From Pseudomonas sp. MF4836 (GTDB taxonomy: Bacteria; Pseudomonadota; Gammaproteobacteria; Pseudomonadales; Pseudomonadaceae), in the NCBI RefSeq assembly GCF_002018875.1, contig NZ_MVOL01000014.1, positions 62,001 to 126,000 of the forward strand: 64,000 nt of DNA. The letters run 5' to 3'. A program made the translations under genes and the position numbers. This document shows positions 9,461 to 17,864 of the stretch, piece by piece (the stretch's first letter is position 1; the number at the start of each line of letters is the position of its first letter). The notes under the pieces were generated by a model that worked only from the letters and a program-made list of their open reading frames with translations, had not been told where the DNA came from and did not search any database.

Positions 9461-10656
9461 GCCTGAGGGTCGAGCAAAGCGCCAGCCAATTGCTGCATGA
9501 GGCTTTTGTCAGCCTGCGCACCCTGGGCAAGCGCTCGATCCTGGCGCTGCTGGGCATCGTCATCGGCAGTTCCTCGGTGGTGGCGCTGATCAATATCGGC
9601 AACAACGCGGCCGAGGAAGCCGCGGCGATTTTCAAGGACATGGGCACCGATACCCTGTCTGTGCAGTTCCCCGGCGCTGCCGATAGCCGTGTACCGCTGC
9701 CGCCGATGCTGGATGTCGAGCAACTGCACCGGGACGCGCCAAACATGATGTTTATCGCCCCCGTGACCCTGGCCAGCGGCCCGCTGATCTTCCACGGCCG
9801 CTCCACCGGCGCCGGTCTGGTCGGCAGTACCGAAGAACTGGCCGGGGCCATGCGTTTCAATGTGCGCGAGGGGCGCTTTCTTTCGGACTTCGATCAGGGC
9901 GAGACCTACACCGTGGTCGGGCACAAGGTCGCCCAGGCCTTGAGTACCCCCGGGGATCCGCTGCGCCTCGGCGACCGGCTCAGGGTCAACGACTACCTGT
10001 TCCTGGTGATCGGCATCCTTCAGGAACAACCGGCGTCGCTGATGGTTCCGGTCCAGGCCAATGATTCGATCTTCATCCCCCTGCAAGGCATGCGCCGCAT
10101 CTACCCCGCGCCGCAGATCAGCAATGTGATCGCCCGAGCGGCCATGGGCCAGGACATGAACCAGGCCGCCGAAGACCTGACCCAGGCCTTGAAGCAGCAA
10201 CTGCGAGGCAGGGATATCGCCGTGCAACTGCCGCAACAGATCATCGACGGCATGACCCGCCAGAGCCGCACCTTCAGCTACCTGCTGCTGGCCCTGGGCG
10301 GCATTTCCCTGATTGGCGGCGGGGTTGGCGTGATGAATGTGATGCTGATGAACGTGTCCGAGCGCCGGCGGGAAATCGGCATTCGCATGGCCTTGGGCGC
10401 GCGCCGCCGGGATATCCGCAATCTATTCCTGCTGGAAGCCGTGACCCTGACCGCCGTCGGCGCGCTGTGCGGGGCGGTGCTGGGCGTCGCGGCGGCTTCC
10501 ATTTATGCGGTGCTGTCCGGCTGGCAGTTCACCCTGGCGGCGGCGGCCCTACCCCTGGGTGTCGGCAGTACCTTGCTGGTGGGGCTGTTTTTCGGTCTGT
10601 ATCCGGCCGTCTCGGCGTCTCGCCTGCAACCGGTGGAGGCCCTGCGCGATGAGTGA
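9457..10656 (+). CDS. ABC permease with periplasmic MacB core domain
   Basis: Protein of 399 residues. One transmembrane segment lies near residues 25-45, then a large periplasmic MacB_PCD-type domain, then three C-terminal helices of the FtsX fold, with the conserved cytoplasmic loop RRREIGIRMALGARRRDI. The start ATG 9457 has an AGGAGG ribosome site at 9441-9446 and overlaps the ATPase stop. In E. coli MacB, ATPase and permease are one chain; here they are separate genes. It should couple ATP hydrolysis to substrate movement through the membrane fusion protein and outer membrane channel encoded next. Confidence 0.92.
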   Translation: MSLRVEQSASQLLHEAFVSLRTLGKRSILALLGIVIGSSSVVALINIGNNAAEEAAAIFKDMGTDTLSVQFPGAADSRVPLPPMLDVEQLHRDAPNMMFIAPVTLASGPLIFHGRSTGAGLVGSTEELAGAMRFNVREGRFLSDFDQGETYTVVGHKVAQALSTPGDPLRLGDRLRVNDYLFLVIGILQEQPASLMVPVQANDSIFIPLQGMRRIYPAPQISNVIARAAMGQDMNQAAEDLTQALKQQLRGRDIAVQLPQQIIDGMTRQSRTFSYLLLALGGISLIGGGVGVMNVMLMNVSERRREIGIRMALGARRRDIRNLFLLEAVTLTAVGALCGAVLGVAAASIYAVLSGWQFTLAAAALPLGVGSTLLVGLFFGLYPAVSASRLQPVEALRDE

Positions 10657-12145
10657 CTGGCGCCCATGGATGGTTTGCGTCCTCTACCTGCTCAACACCC
10701 ACCTGCTCGCGGCCACCGAGCCCAGCATGGCCAGCCAGGCCGCCGCGCCCTCATTGCGCAACGCCCAGGCGCGCAGTGTGCTGCTGAGCCAGCAAATGAC
10801 CGACCTGACCCTGGGCGATGCGGTGTACCTGGGGTTGCGCAATAACCGAGGGATTCGCAGCGCCTACCTGCAGCGGGTGGCACAGAAGTTCGACCTGCGG
10901 GTGGCTGAAGACGCTTTCAACCCCAAGCTGCTGCTCAATGGCAACTACCGCACTGCCCAAGGCACCGCCGACCGCAGCCGCAACGCCACGGTCGCGCCAA
11001 CCACCAGCCTGCTGGGTGAATACGGCACGCGCCTGAGCATGGCCTGGACCCAGCAACTGAACAACGCCGACCGGGCCGGGCGCTATCGCAGCGATGGCCT
11101 GGACCTGGCCGTGATCCAGCCACTGCTGCGCGGCGCCGGCTGGGACGTGACCACCGCCCCGCTGCGCCTGGCGCGGATCTCGGAGCAGGCCAATCGCCTC
11201 AACCTCAAGTCCAGCGTGGCCCAGACCATTTCCGACGTGATCACCACCTACCGCGAACTGCTCAGGTCCCAGGAGCAACTGGCCATTGCCCGGGAAGCCC
11301 TCAAGCGCGCCTCGGCCCTGCTGGAGGTGAACAAGGCGTTGATTGGCGCCGGGCGCATGGCGGAATTCGAGATCGTGCAAACCGAGGCCGACATTGCCAC
11401 CCAGGAACTGGGGGTGGAAGAGGCGCAGAACCAGGTGGACATCAATCGCCTGTCGCTGCTGCGCTTGCTGGCCCTGGACCTGTCCACGCCGATTCGCGCC
11501 AGCGAGGCCCTGGAGGCCAGCAAAGTCAGCATCGACAAGGGCCAGGCCCTACGCCTGGCCCAGGTGCAGCAGCCGCAATACTTGTCCACCCTGCTGGGCA
11601 GCCAGCAGGCCGACCTCAACCTGGTGATCGCCAAGGACCAGAGCCGCTGGGATGTGTCGCTGGTCGCCGGGGCCAACCAGATCAGCGACCGTTATGACAA
11701 CGATAACGGCAACGGCCCCGGGCGCCGCTGGGACAGCTATGCCGGGGTCCAGGTGCAGATTCCTATCGGCGATCTGAGTACCCGGCAGGCCGAGGTCCAT
11801 GCGCGGGTCGACGTGGAAAACCAGGAGCTGGTGCTGGCCGATGCCCGCCAGGCCCTGGAGCGCAGCGTCAACGATGTGGTGCGTGACCTCGGCACGCGCT
11901 GGCGGCAATACGAGATCGCCCAGCGCGCAGTGGATCTGTCGCGGCGCAAACTGGACATCGAACGGGAAAAACTCAGCGCCGGACGCTCCAGCAACTTCCA
12001 GGTGCTGAGTTTCGAAGGCGACCTGCGAAACGCCGAAAACGCCCGCCTGAATGCACTGATTGCCTACCTGAACGCCCAGACCCAGCTGGATCTGACCCTG
12101 GGCATGACTTTGGAGAGCTGGGACATTGCGCTCAACGACTATTGA
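10649..12145 (+). CDS. TolC-like outer membrane efflux protein
   Basis: Protein of 498 residues with a signal-like N-terminus (WMVCVLYLLNTHLLAA) and two long helical repeats of the outer membrane efflux protein family (for example TLGDAVYLGLRNNRGIRSAYL and repeated LxxAxxxLERSVNDVV segments). ATG 10649 overlaps the permease end by 8 bases, and an upstream in-frame extension would lie entirely inside the permease gene. It should form the trimeric outer membrane channel of the system. Gene order ATPase-permease-OMF-MFP is less common than MFP-first order. Confidence 0.9.
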   Translation: MSDWRPWMVCVLYLLNTHLLAATEPSMASQAAAPSLRNAQARSVLLSQQMTDLTLGDAVYLGLRNNRGIRSAYLQRVAQKFDLRVAEDAFNPKLLLNGNYRTAQGTADRSRNATVAPTTSLLGEYGTRLSMAWTQQLNNADRAGRYRSDGLDLAVIQPLLRGAGWDVTTAPLRLARISEQANRLNLKSSVAQTISDVITTYRELLRSQEQLAIAREALKRASALLEVNKALIGAGRMAEFEIVQTEADIATQELGVEEAQNQVDINRLSLLRLLALDLSTPIRASEALEASKVSIDKGQALRLAQVQQPQYLSTLLGSQQADLNLVIAKDQSRWDVSLVAGANQISDRYDNDNGNGPGRRWDSYAGVQVQIPIGDLSTRQAEVHARVDVENQELVLADARQALERSVNDVVRDLGTRWRQYEIAQRAVDLSRRKLDIEREKLSAGRSSNFQVLSFEGDLRNAENARLNALIAYLNAQTQLDLTLGMTLESWDIALNDY

Positions 12146-13424
12146 TAAGACGGGTGTTATCCGCCGTCACCAGCGCACGTTGCAGGTTGGCGCGCTGTTG
12201 CTGGTACTGGGCGTGGCCGGGTTTGCCGTGCTGCGCTATCAGACACCCGTTGCCGAACAGCCGGCCCGCGCGCAGTGGATTGCCGTGCAACCAAAACCCT
12301 TGAGCCATCAGATCGGCCTGGTGGGCAAGATCGAGCCGCAACAGACCATCACCCTCACCGCGCCTTTTGACGGCAACGTCCAGGCCAGCCTGGTGGAACA
12401 GGGGCAGCGGGTCGAGGCTGGGCAGACCTTGTTGCAGATGGACCCGGCACTCCTGGAAATCCAGTTGCGCGATGCCTTGTCGACCCAACTCAAGGCGCGC
12501 CGCGCGGTGCAGGAACTGCAGGACTGGGACAGCAGCCAGCAAGTGACCCGCGCCCGGCGCGCGGTCAGGACCTCGGAAATGGCCCTGAGCAACTCGGAAC
12601 GCAAGCTCAGTGACAGCCAGAACCTGTTCAGTCGTGGCATCGTCGCGCGCAATGAACTGGACGACCTGAACCAGCAGTTGCAGGTCCAGCGCCTCGACCT
12701 GCAGGCGGCCAAGGGCGAGCTGGAGCAGACCCTGGCCCAGGGCAAAGGCGAGTACCTGCAGATCGCCGAAATGGAACTGACCAACGCCACCGTGAAATAC
12801 CAGGCCCTGCGCACCCTGCTTGAAGGGCGCAATGTGCGGGCGCCCTTTGCCGGAATCGTGGTGCCGGCGCCGGGCTCGACGGGCGGGCAAAACTCCAGTG
12901 CCATGGCCTCGGGGCCGGTTCAGGCCGGTGCGCGGGTCAACCAGGGGCAAGTGTTGTTCGGCCTGGCCAACATCGAGCAGTTGAAGATCGTCAGCAAGGT
13001 TTCGGAGCTGGACATCAACCAGTTGCACCCGGGGCAAAGCGTGGAGATTCTCGGCGACGGTTTCGACGGTGAGCGCCTCAATGGCACGGTGGATATCGTC
13101 AGCAGCCTTGCGACCTCCGGCGACAGCGCCGGAGGCAGCGCGCAGTTTCCGGTGACCCTGTCGATCCCCAAGCTGACCCGCGAACAGCTGCAACGGGTGC
13201 GCCTGGGCATGAGTGCGCGCCTGACGATCGTCACCTACCGCAATGACCAGGCGTTCATCCTGCCGCCCGCGGCGATCCAGCGCGGCCCCGACGGCATGAG
13301 CGTGGAATACCGCCAGGGGCCGGACCAACCGGTGCAGCGCCTGCCGGTCACCGCCGGCAAATCCACCGCCGAAGGCGTGGAAGTGTTCGGCCTGCAACCC
13401 GGCCTTATTCGCCTCCCCGAGTGA
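12126..13424 (+). CDS. HlyD/MacA-family periplasmic adaptor (membrane fusion protein)
   Basis: Protein of 432 residues with an N-terminal membrane anchor (GALLLVLGVAGFAVL), a lipoyl-like half motif (GLVGKIEPQQTITLTAPFDG...VEQGQRVEAGQTLLQMDP), a coiled-coil hairpin around residues 115-220 and a beta-barrel region. It would bridge the permease and the outer membrane channel. No ATG precedes the anchor: the only early start codon is TTG at 12126, inside the channel gene, giving a 20-base overlap. The start is therefore moderately certain, the family assignment strong. Confidence 0.88.
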   Translation: MRSTTIDKTGVIRRHQRTLQVGALLLVLGVAGFAVLRYQTPVAEQPARAQWIAVQPKPLSHQIGLVGKIEPQQTITLTAPFDGNVQASLVEQGQRVEAGQTLLQMDPALLEIQLRDALSTQLKARRAVQELQDWDSSQQVTRARRAVRTSEMALSNSERKLSDSQNLFSRGIVARNELDDLNQQLQVQRLDLQAAKGELEQTLAQGKGEYLQIAEMELTNATVKYQALRTLLEGRNVRAPFAGIVVPAPGSTGGQNSSAMASGPVQAGARVNQGQVLFGLANIEQLKIVSKVSELDINQLHPGQSVEILGDGFDGERLNGTVDIVSSLATSGDSAGGSAQFPVTLSIPKLTREQLQRVRLGMSARLTIVTYRNDQAFILPPAAIQRGPDGMSVEYRQGPDQPVQRLPVTAGKSTAEGVEVFGLQPGLIRLPE

Positions 13425-13442
13425 TCCAAACCCCGGATCTGG

Positions 13443-13467
13443 CCTGTAGCCGCTGCCGCAGACTGCG
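13443..13467 (+). repeat. REP-type repeat unit
   Basis: TGTAGCCGCTGCCGCAGACTGCG matches the reverse complement of the unit at 43814-43837 at all but two positions. Such units are common intergenic REP elements in fluorescent pseudomonads. It lies just after the efflux operon. Confidence 0.6.
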
Positions 13468-13602
13468 CTGGCCCTCGAGAACGCCAAGGATTATCAGGCT
13501 GATACGTGGTGTTACGGATGGCCAGCGTGGTTTGCCCTTGAGGGCGCCGTGGGGTGTTCATGCTAGAGTTCGCCAGCCCCCAGCCACCCTCAGCGAGTCG
13601 CC

Positions 13603-14244
13603 ATGCCGCATATCGTCCGCACCCATCCCCGCCTGACTGCCGGTGCCCTGATCGGGCTGGCGGTCGGGATCCTGGCCCCGGCCGACTCGGTGATCAGCAA
13701 GATCCTCATCGGCTGGAACGCCGGGGTCTGGAGCTACCTGGTGCTGATGTTCTGGCTCGCCGTGCGGGCCAGGGCCGACGATGTGAAGCGCATCGCCGAA
13801 GTCGAGGATGAAAACGCCAGCCTGGTGCTGTTCATGGTGTGCATCGCCGCCCTGGCCAGCCTGGCGGCAATCACCTTCGAGCTCAGCGGCAGCAAGGACC
13901 TGGAAAGCACCCGGCGCCTGTTGCACTACGGTTTTACCGGCATGACCGTGGTCGGCTCGTGGCTGTTGATCGGGATGATTTTCAGCGTGCACTACGCGCG
14001 GCTCTACTACACCTGGGATGGCAAGGAACCGGCCCTGCGCTTTGCCGAAAACCTGACCACCCCCAATTACTGGGACTTCCTGTACTTCTCTTTCACCATC
14101 GGCGTGGCGGTGCAGACCGCCGACGTCGGCGTGGCCACCCGTGGCTTGCGCAAGATCGTGCTGGCGCAGTCGCTGATCGGTTTTCTGTTCAACACCGCGA
14201 TCCTCGGCTTCTCGATCAACATCGCCGCCGGGCTGTTCAGTTGA
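13603..14244 (+). CDS. DUF1345 family membrane protein
   Basis: Protein of 213 residues with about five hydrophobic segments. The conserved-looking block near the C-terminus (YWDFLYFSFTIGVAVQTADVGV) is characteristic of DUF1345 inner-membrane proteins. Function is unknown. It stands alone between the efflux operon and an AraC regulator on the same strand, with a 75-base gap to the latter. ATG 13603 begins just before the first hydrophobic stretch. Confidence 0.8.
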   Translation: MPHIVRTHPRLTAGALIGLAVGILAPADSVISKILIGWNAGVWSYLVLMFWLAVRARADDVKRIAEVEDENASLVLFMVCIAALASLAAITFELSGSKDLESTRRLLHYGFTGMTVVGSWLLIGMIFSVHYARLYYTWDGKEPALRFAENLTTPNYWDFLYFSFTIGVAVQTADVGVATRGLRKIVLAQSLIGFLFNTAILGFSINIAAGLFS

Positions 14245-14319
14245 CCGCGCACAAATCTTCTAGACCCGCCCTGGGCGGCGGGCGCTAACTGACGACCTTG
14301 ACCCTTTCGCGGAGCGCCC

Positions 14320-15159
14320 ATGACTGCGCACAACTGGATCGATCTGGCCCAGGACGCCGAGACCGGCATTGAAACCCTGCGTGCGCACTTCACCGGCCAT
14401 GCCTACGACCCACACTGGCACGACAGCTACCTGGTGGGCGTGACCGAGCAAGGGGTGCAGCAGTTCAACTGCCGCCGTGCGCGGCACCAGAGCACCCCGG
14501 GCAAGGTATTCCTGCTTGAACCCGGCGAGTTGCACGACGGCGAGGCCCCCAGCGCCGGCGGCTTTACCTACCGCATGCTGTACCTCGACCCGCAATGGCT
14601 GACCCGCGAACTCGGCGCACTGTTCGAAGAGGCGCCGGCCGACAGTCAACTGAGCTTCGCCAGCACTCTGGCCAGTGACCCGCGCCTGGCCCAGGCCACC
14701 TGCAACGCCTTCCACAGTCTGCACAGCGGGGAACTGCGGATCGTGCGCCAGAGCGCTCTCGACCAACTGCTCGAACAACTCACCGGGCACCTGCACTGGC
14801 GCCAGCGTTATCGCGATGACCCGCGCCTGCCGCTGGTGGCCCACCGTGCTCGGGAGTACCTGCATGCCCACGGCCAGCTGGACATCAGCCTCAATGAACT
14901 GAGCCAGGCCTGCGGCGTCGACCGTTTTCGCCTGAGCCGCGCGTTCAAGGCGGCGTTTGGCTTGCCGCCCCACGCCTATCTGGTGCAGTTGCGCCTGGCT
15001 CGGGCACGGCGCCTCTTGGCCCGTGGCGAACCCACCGCCGAGGTGGCCGTGGCCCTGGGGTTTGCCGATCAAAGCCATATGGGGCGCTGGTTCGTCCGCG
15101 CCTACGGCCTGACCCCGGCGCTGTACCGCAAGCGCTGCACAAAGCTTCCAGACGCCTGA
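14320..15159 (+). CDS. AraC family transcriptional regulator
   Basis: Protein of 279 residues. The N-terminal cupin sensor has the His-containing HWHDSYLVGVTEQG stretch, and the C-terminus has two HTH motifs: ISLNELSQACGVDRFRLSRAFKAAFGLPPHAYL and AEVAVALGFADQSHMGRWFVRAYGLTPALY. This layout is typical of AraC regulators that control an adjacent LysE-type amino-acid exporter, and one follows 51 bases downstream. Amino-acid responsiveness is an inference from that pairing. Confidence 0.92.
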   Translation: MTAHNWIDLAQDAETGIETLRAHFTGHAYDPHWHDSYLVGVTEQGVQQFNCRRARHQSTPGKVFLLEPGELHDGEAPSAGGFTYRMLYLDPQWLTRELGALFEEAPADSQLSFASTLASDPRLAQATCNAFHSLHSGELRIVRQSALDQLLEQLTGHLHWRQRYRDDPRLPLVAHRAREYLHAHGQLDISLNELSQACGVDRFRLSRAFKAAFGLPPHAYLVQLRLARARRLLARGEPTAEVAVALGFADQSHMGRWFVRAYGLTPALYRKRCTKLPDA

Positions 15160-15210
15160 GGCGCTGCTTGGCGAAGATGGCGTCTCGATCTTCCCCGGAG
15201 CTAGCCTGCC

Positions 15211-15825
15211 ATGTCGTCTTTCCCCACCCTGCTGCCGTTTTTACTGTTTGCCTTCGTCGCCTCCATCACCCCCGGGCCGACCAATATCCTGGTGCTGAGC
15301 AACAGCGCCCGCTACGGCTTCAAGGCGGCGTTGCCGATCATCCTCGGTGCCGGCACCGCGGCGGCCACTATCGTGCTGCTGGTGGGCAGCGGCTTCGGCC
15401 AGTCCCTGACTCGCCTGCCTGCGGTGCAACACGCCATGCAAGGGATCGGCATCCTCTGGCTCAGCTACCTGGCCTGGCAGATCTACCGCGCACCGGCCAC
15501 AGCCCTCGTCCCCACAACTGATAGCGGCAACCCGCGCCGCCTGGGACTGCTGGGGGGTGCCAGCCTGCAATTGGTCAACCCCAAGACCTGGATGATGGCG
15601 CTGGCGGTGGTCAGCGTATTCGCCGGTGAAGGCGCCGAGCGCCAGAGCCATGTGCTGTACCTGTCCCTGGCGTTTTTCCTGATCTCGCTGCCGTGCCTGG
15701 GAGCCTGGGCCATGCTCGGTGCCGGTTCGAGCAAGGTGCTGCGCTCGCCTATTGCCATGCAGCGTTTCAACCGGGGCATGGCCCTGCTGTTGCTGGCTTC
15801 GGCCTGGCTGAGTCTGTGGGCTTGA
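15211..15825 (+). CDS. LysE/RhtB family amino-acid exporter
   Basis: Protein of 204 residues with about six hydrophobic segments and the LysE-family N-terminal signature LLFAFVASITPGPTNILVLSNSARYGFK. The internal block LQLVNPKTWMMALAVV is also typical. It would export an amino acid or related metabolite across the inner membrane. It directly follows the AraC regulator, so it is probably its target. The exported compound cannot be read from the sequence. Confidence 0.9.
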   Translation: MSSFPTLLPFLLFAFVASITPGPTNILVLSNSARYGFKAALPIILGAGTAAATIVLLVGSGFGQSLTRLPAVQHAMQGIGILWLSYLAWQIYRAPATALVPTTDSGNPRRLGLLGGASLQLVNPKTWMMALAVVSVFAGEGAERQSHVLYLSLAFFLISLPCLGAWAMLGAGSSKVLRSPIAMQRFNRGMALLLLASAWLSLWA

Positions 15826-15896
15826 GTCACGGCGCCCGCCGTTGGTCAGATGCCGCAGTGGATCGGACTTGACGCCGATTACGCTTTGCTGTTTCC

Positions 15897-15910
15897 TGAA
15901 ACCGGTTTCA
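15897..15910. promoter_or_regulatory. PtxS operator upstream of ptxS
   Basis: TGAAACCGGTTTCA is a perfect 14-base palindrome identical to the described PtxS binding sequence. It lies 54 bases before the ptxS start, so PtxS probably represses its own gene and 2-ketogluconate relieves this. Confidence 0.9.
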
Positions 15911-15964
15911 GTGCAAGTTCAAGCTTGGTGAAATCCAATAATCAAAAAAATAAGGTCGTTGCCC

Positions 15965-16984
15965 GTGAACAGTTTTTCCGCCGCCCAGCGCAGCCGCGTC
16001 ACCATGCTTGATGTGGCCGAGCGCGCCGGAGTCTCCAAGGCCAGTGTCTCGCGCTTTATCGGCGACGACCGCGCCCTGCTCTCCGATGCCATTGCCCTGC
16101 GCATCGAGCAGGCGATCGAGGAACTGGGCTACCGCCCGAACCAGATGGCTCGCGGCCTGAAACGCGGGCGCACCCGCCTGATCGGCATGCTGGTGGCCGA
16201 TATCCGCAACCCCTATTCGATTGCCGTGATGCATGGCGTGGAAACCGCCTGTCGCCAGCACGGCTACAGCCTGGTGGTGTGCAACACCGACCGCGATGAC
16301 GAACAGGAACGCCAGCATCTGGCCAACCTGCGTTCGTACAACATCGAAGGCCTGATCGTGAACACCCTCGGCCACCACCTGGACCAACTGCGCGAACTGC
16401 ACCAGGAAATGCCCATGGTCCTGGTGGACCGCAAGGTCGAGCAATTGCACAGCGACCTGGTGGGCCTGGACAACCCCGCGGCCGTCAACGCCGCCCTCAG
16501 CCACCTGCAGGAGCGCGGTTACCGCGACATCGTGCTGGTCAGCGAACCCCATGACGGCACCAGCTCGCGGATCGAGCGGGTCGCCAGCTTCCACAACGAA
16601 ATCGCCCAGCGCCCGGGCCTGCACGGCCAGGTGCTGGAAACCGGCAGCGCCCTGACTCAACACCTGAAGCACTTCCTCGCCGCCCCGGGCCCGGGGCCCA
16701 AAGCCCTGTTCTGCGCCAACGGCGTCGCTGCGCTGGCGGCCACCACGGCCCTGCGCGAACTGGATTGCCCCCTGTTCGACGAGATCGGTCTGATCGCCCT
16801 CGATGACCTGGATTGGTACCCCTTGGTGGGCAATGGCATCACCGCCCTCGCCCAACCCACCGAGGCCATAGGCGCGAGCGCGTTCGAATGCCTGCTCAAG
16901 CGCCTGCGCGGTGACACCCAGCCGCTGCGGGTGCTGGATTTTGCGGCGCAGTTGATTGTGCGGGGATCGACCCGGGGTCGGTGA
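15965..16984 (+). CDS. ptxS: PtxS, LacI-family repressor of 2-ketogluconate metabolism
   Basis: Protein of 339 residues with an N-terminal LacI HTH (VTMLDVAERAGVSKASVSRFIGDD) and a periplasmic-binding-protein-like effector domain. It precedes kguEKTD and is flanked by two identical PtxS operators. GTG 15965 is preferred over the in-frame TTG at 15959, since AAGG at 15952-15955 is 9 bases from GTG but only 3 from TTG. Family knowledge: PtxS senses 2-ketogluconate and represses itself and the kgu operon. Confidence 0.93.
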   Translation: MNSFSAAQRSRVTMLDVAERAGVSKASVSRFIGDDRALLSDAIALRIEQAIEELGYRPNQMARGLKRGRTRLIGMLVADIRNPYSIAVMHGVETACRQHGYSLVVCNTDRDDEQERQHLANLRSYNIEGLIVNTLGHHLDQLRELHQEMPMVLVDRKVEQLHSDLVGLDNPAAVNAALSHLQERGYRDIVLVSEPHDGTSSRIERVASFHNEIAQRPGLHGQVLETGSALTQHLKHFLAAPGPGPKALFCANGVAALAATTALRELDCPLFDEIGLIALDDLDWYPLVGNGITALAQPTEAIGASAFECLLKRLRGDTQPLRVLDFAAQLIVRGSTRGR

Positions 16985-16999
16985 AACACAGTATTTCGC

Positions 17000-17030
17000 G
17001 GTAGTCGCTGCCGCCAGACGTTGGATGCGC
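17000..17030 (+). repeat. Degenerate REP-like sequence
   Basis: GGTAGTCGCTGCCG followed by a short imperfect inverted segment resembles the TGTAGCCGCTGCCG repeats elsewhere in the window, with several mismatches. It lies between ptxS and the second PtxS operator. Weak call. Confidence 0.3.
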
Positions 17031-17055
17031 TTCAGCAAAAATTTTTGAACAAAAA

Positions 17056-17069
17056 TGAAACCGGTTTCA
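17056..17069. promoter_or_regulatory. PtxS operator upstream of kguE
   Basis: A second perfect copy of TGAAACCGGTTTCA lies 12 bases before the kguE start. It would let PtxS control kguEKTD separately from the upstream gene. A start codon at 17055 would overlap this operator, which supports ATG 17082 as the real kguE start. Confidence 0.9.
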
Positions 17070-17081
17070 GAGGTCAGAACA

Positions 17082-17864
17082 ATGCATAAATCACCCGTTT
17101 CCATCAGCCTCTCCAGCTACGGTGCCGACCTGGTCCGCACCCAGGGCCAAGGCCATTTCATCGAGGTGCTGGCCGCCGCCGGGGCCTCGCGAATCGAATG
17201 GCGTGAAGAGCTGCTCACCGACGAAGTCCCGGCCGAACTGGCCCAGGCCACTGCGGCGCAGCAACTCGAAAGCCTGTTTTCCTCGCCACTGGAACTGTGG
17301 GTCGCCGGCCAGTCCCAGGCCAATCCGCAGCTGGAACAGGCCCTGTTGCGCGCCCATGCCTTTGGCGCCACGAGTTTGAAAGTGTCCCTGGGCTACTTCA
17401 CCGACAACAACGACCTGCAGAGCCTCGGCGCCTTGCTGGCACGGCACCCGGTGCGGCTGCTGGTGGAAAACGACCAGACCCTGCACGGCGGGCGAATCGA
17501 ACCGTTCCAGCGTTTTTTCGATCAGGTCGAGCGCCTGCAACTGCCGGTGCAAATGACGTTCGACATCGGCAACTGGCAGTGGCAGGACCAGTCGGCCGCC
17601 ACCGCCGCGCGCCTGCTGGGGCGGCATGTCGGCTATGTGCATTGCAAAGCCGTGGCGCGCCGCGCCGACGGCAAGCTGGTGGCCATCCCGCCGAGCGCAG
17701 CCGACCTGCATCTGTGGGAACAACTGTTGCGGCACATGACCCAAGGTATTAACCGCGCGGTGGAATACCCGCTGCAAGGCGAGGACCTGGTGCAACTGAC
17801 CCGTGACCACGTCGGCACCCTCGCCCGCCTGGGCCAGTCACGCCTGGAGAACGCCCATGTCTGA
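17082..17864 (+). CDS. kguE: KguE, sugar phosphate isomerase/epimerase family
   Basis: Protein of 260 residues of the AP-endonuclease-2/xylose-isomerase-like TIM barrel family. Metal-site type segments include LLVENDQT, MTFDIGNWQW and GYVHCKAV. It is the first gene of the 2-ketogluconate utilisation operon; the exact step it performs is not well defined in the literature I can recall. ATG 17082 (MHKSPVSISL) follows the PtxS operator. The end overlaps kguK by 8 bases. Confidence 0.9.
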   Translation: MHKSPVSISLSSYGADLVRTQGQGHFIEVLAAAGASRIEWREELLTDEVPAELAQATAAQQLESLFSSPLELWVAGQSQANPQLEQALLRAHAFGATSLKVSLGYFTDNNDLQSLGALLARHPVRLLVENDQTLHGGRIEPFQRFFDQVERLQLPVQMTFDIGNWQWQDQSAATAARLLGRHVGYVHCKAVARRADGKLVAIPPSAADLHLWEQLLRHMTQGINRAVEYPLQGEDLVQLTRDHVGTLARLGQSRLENAHV

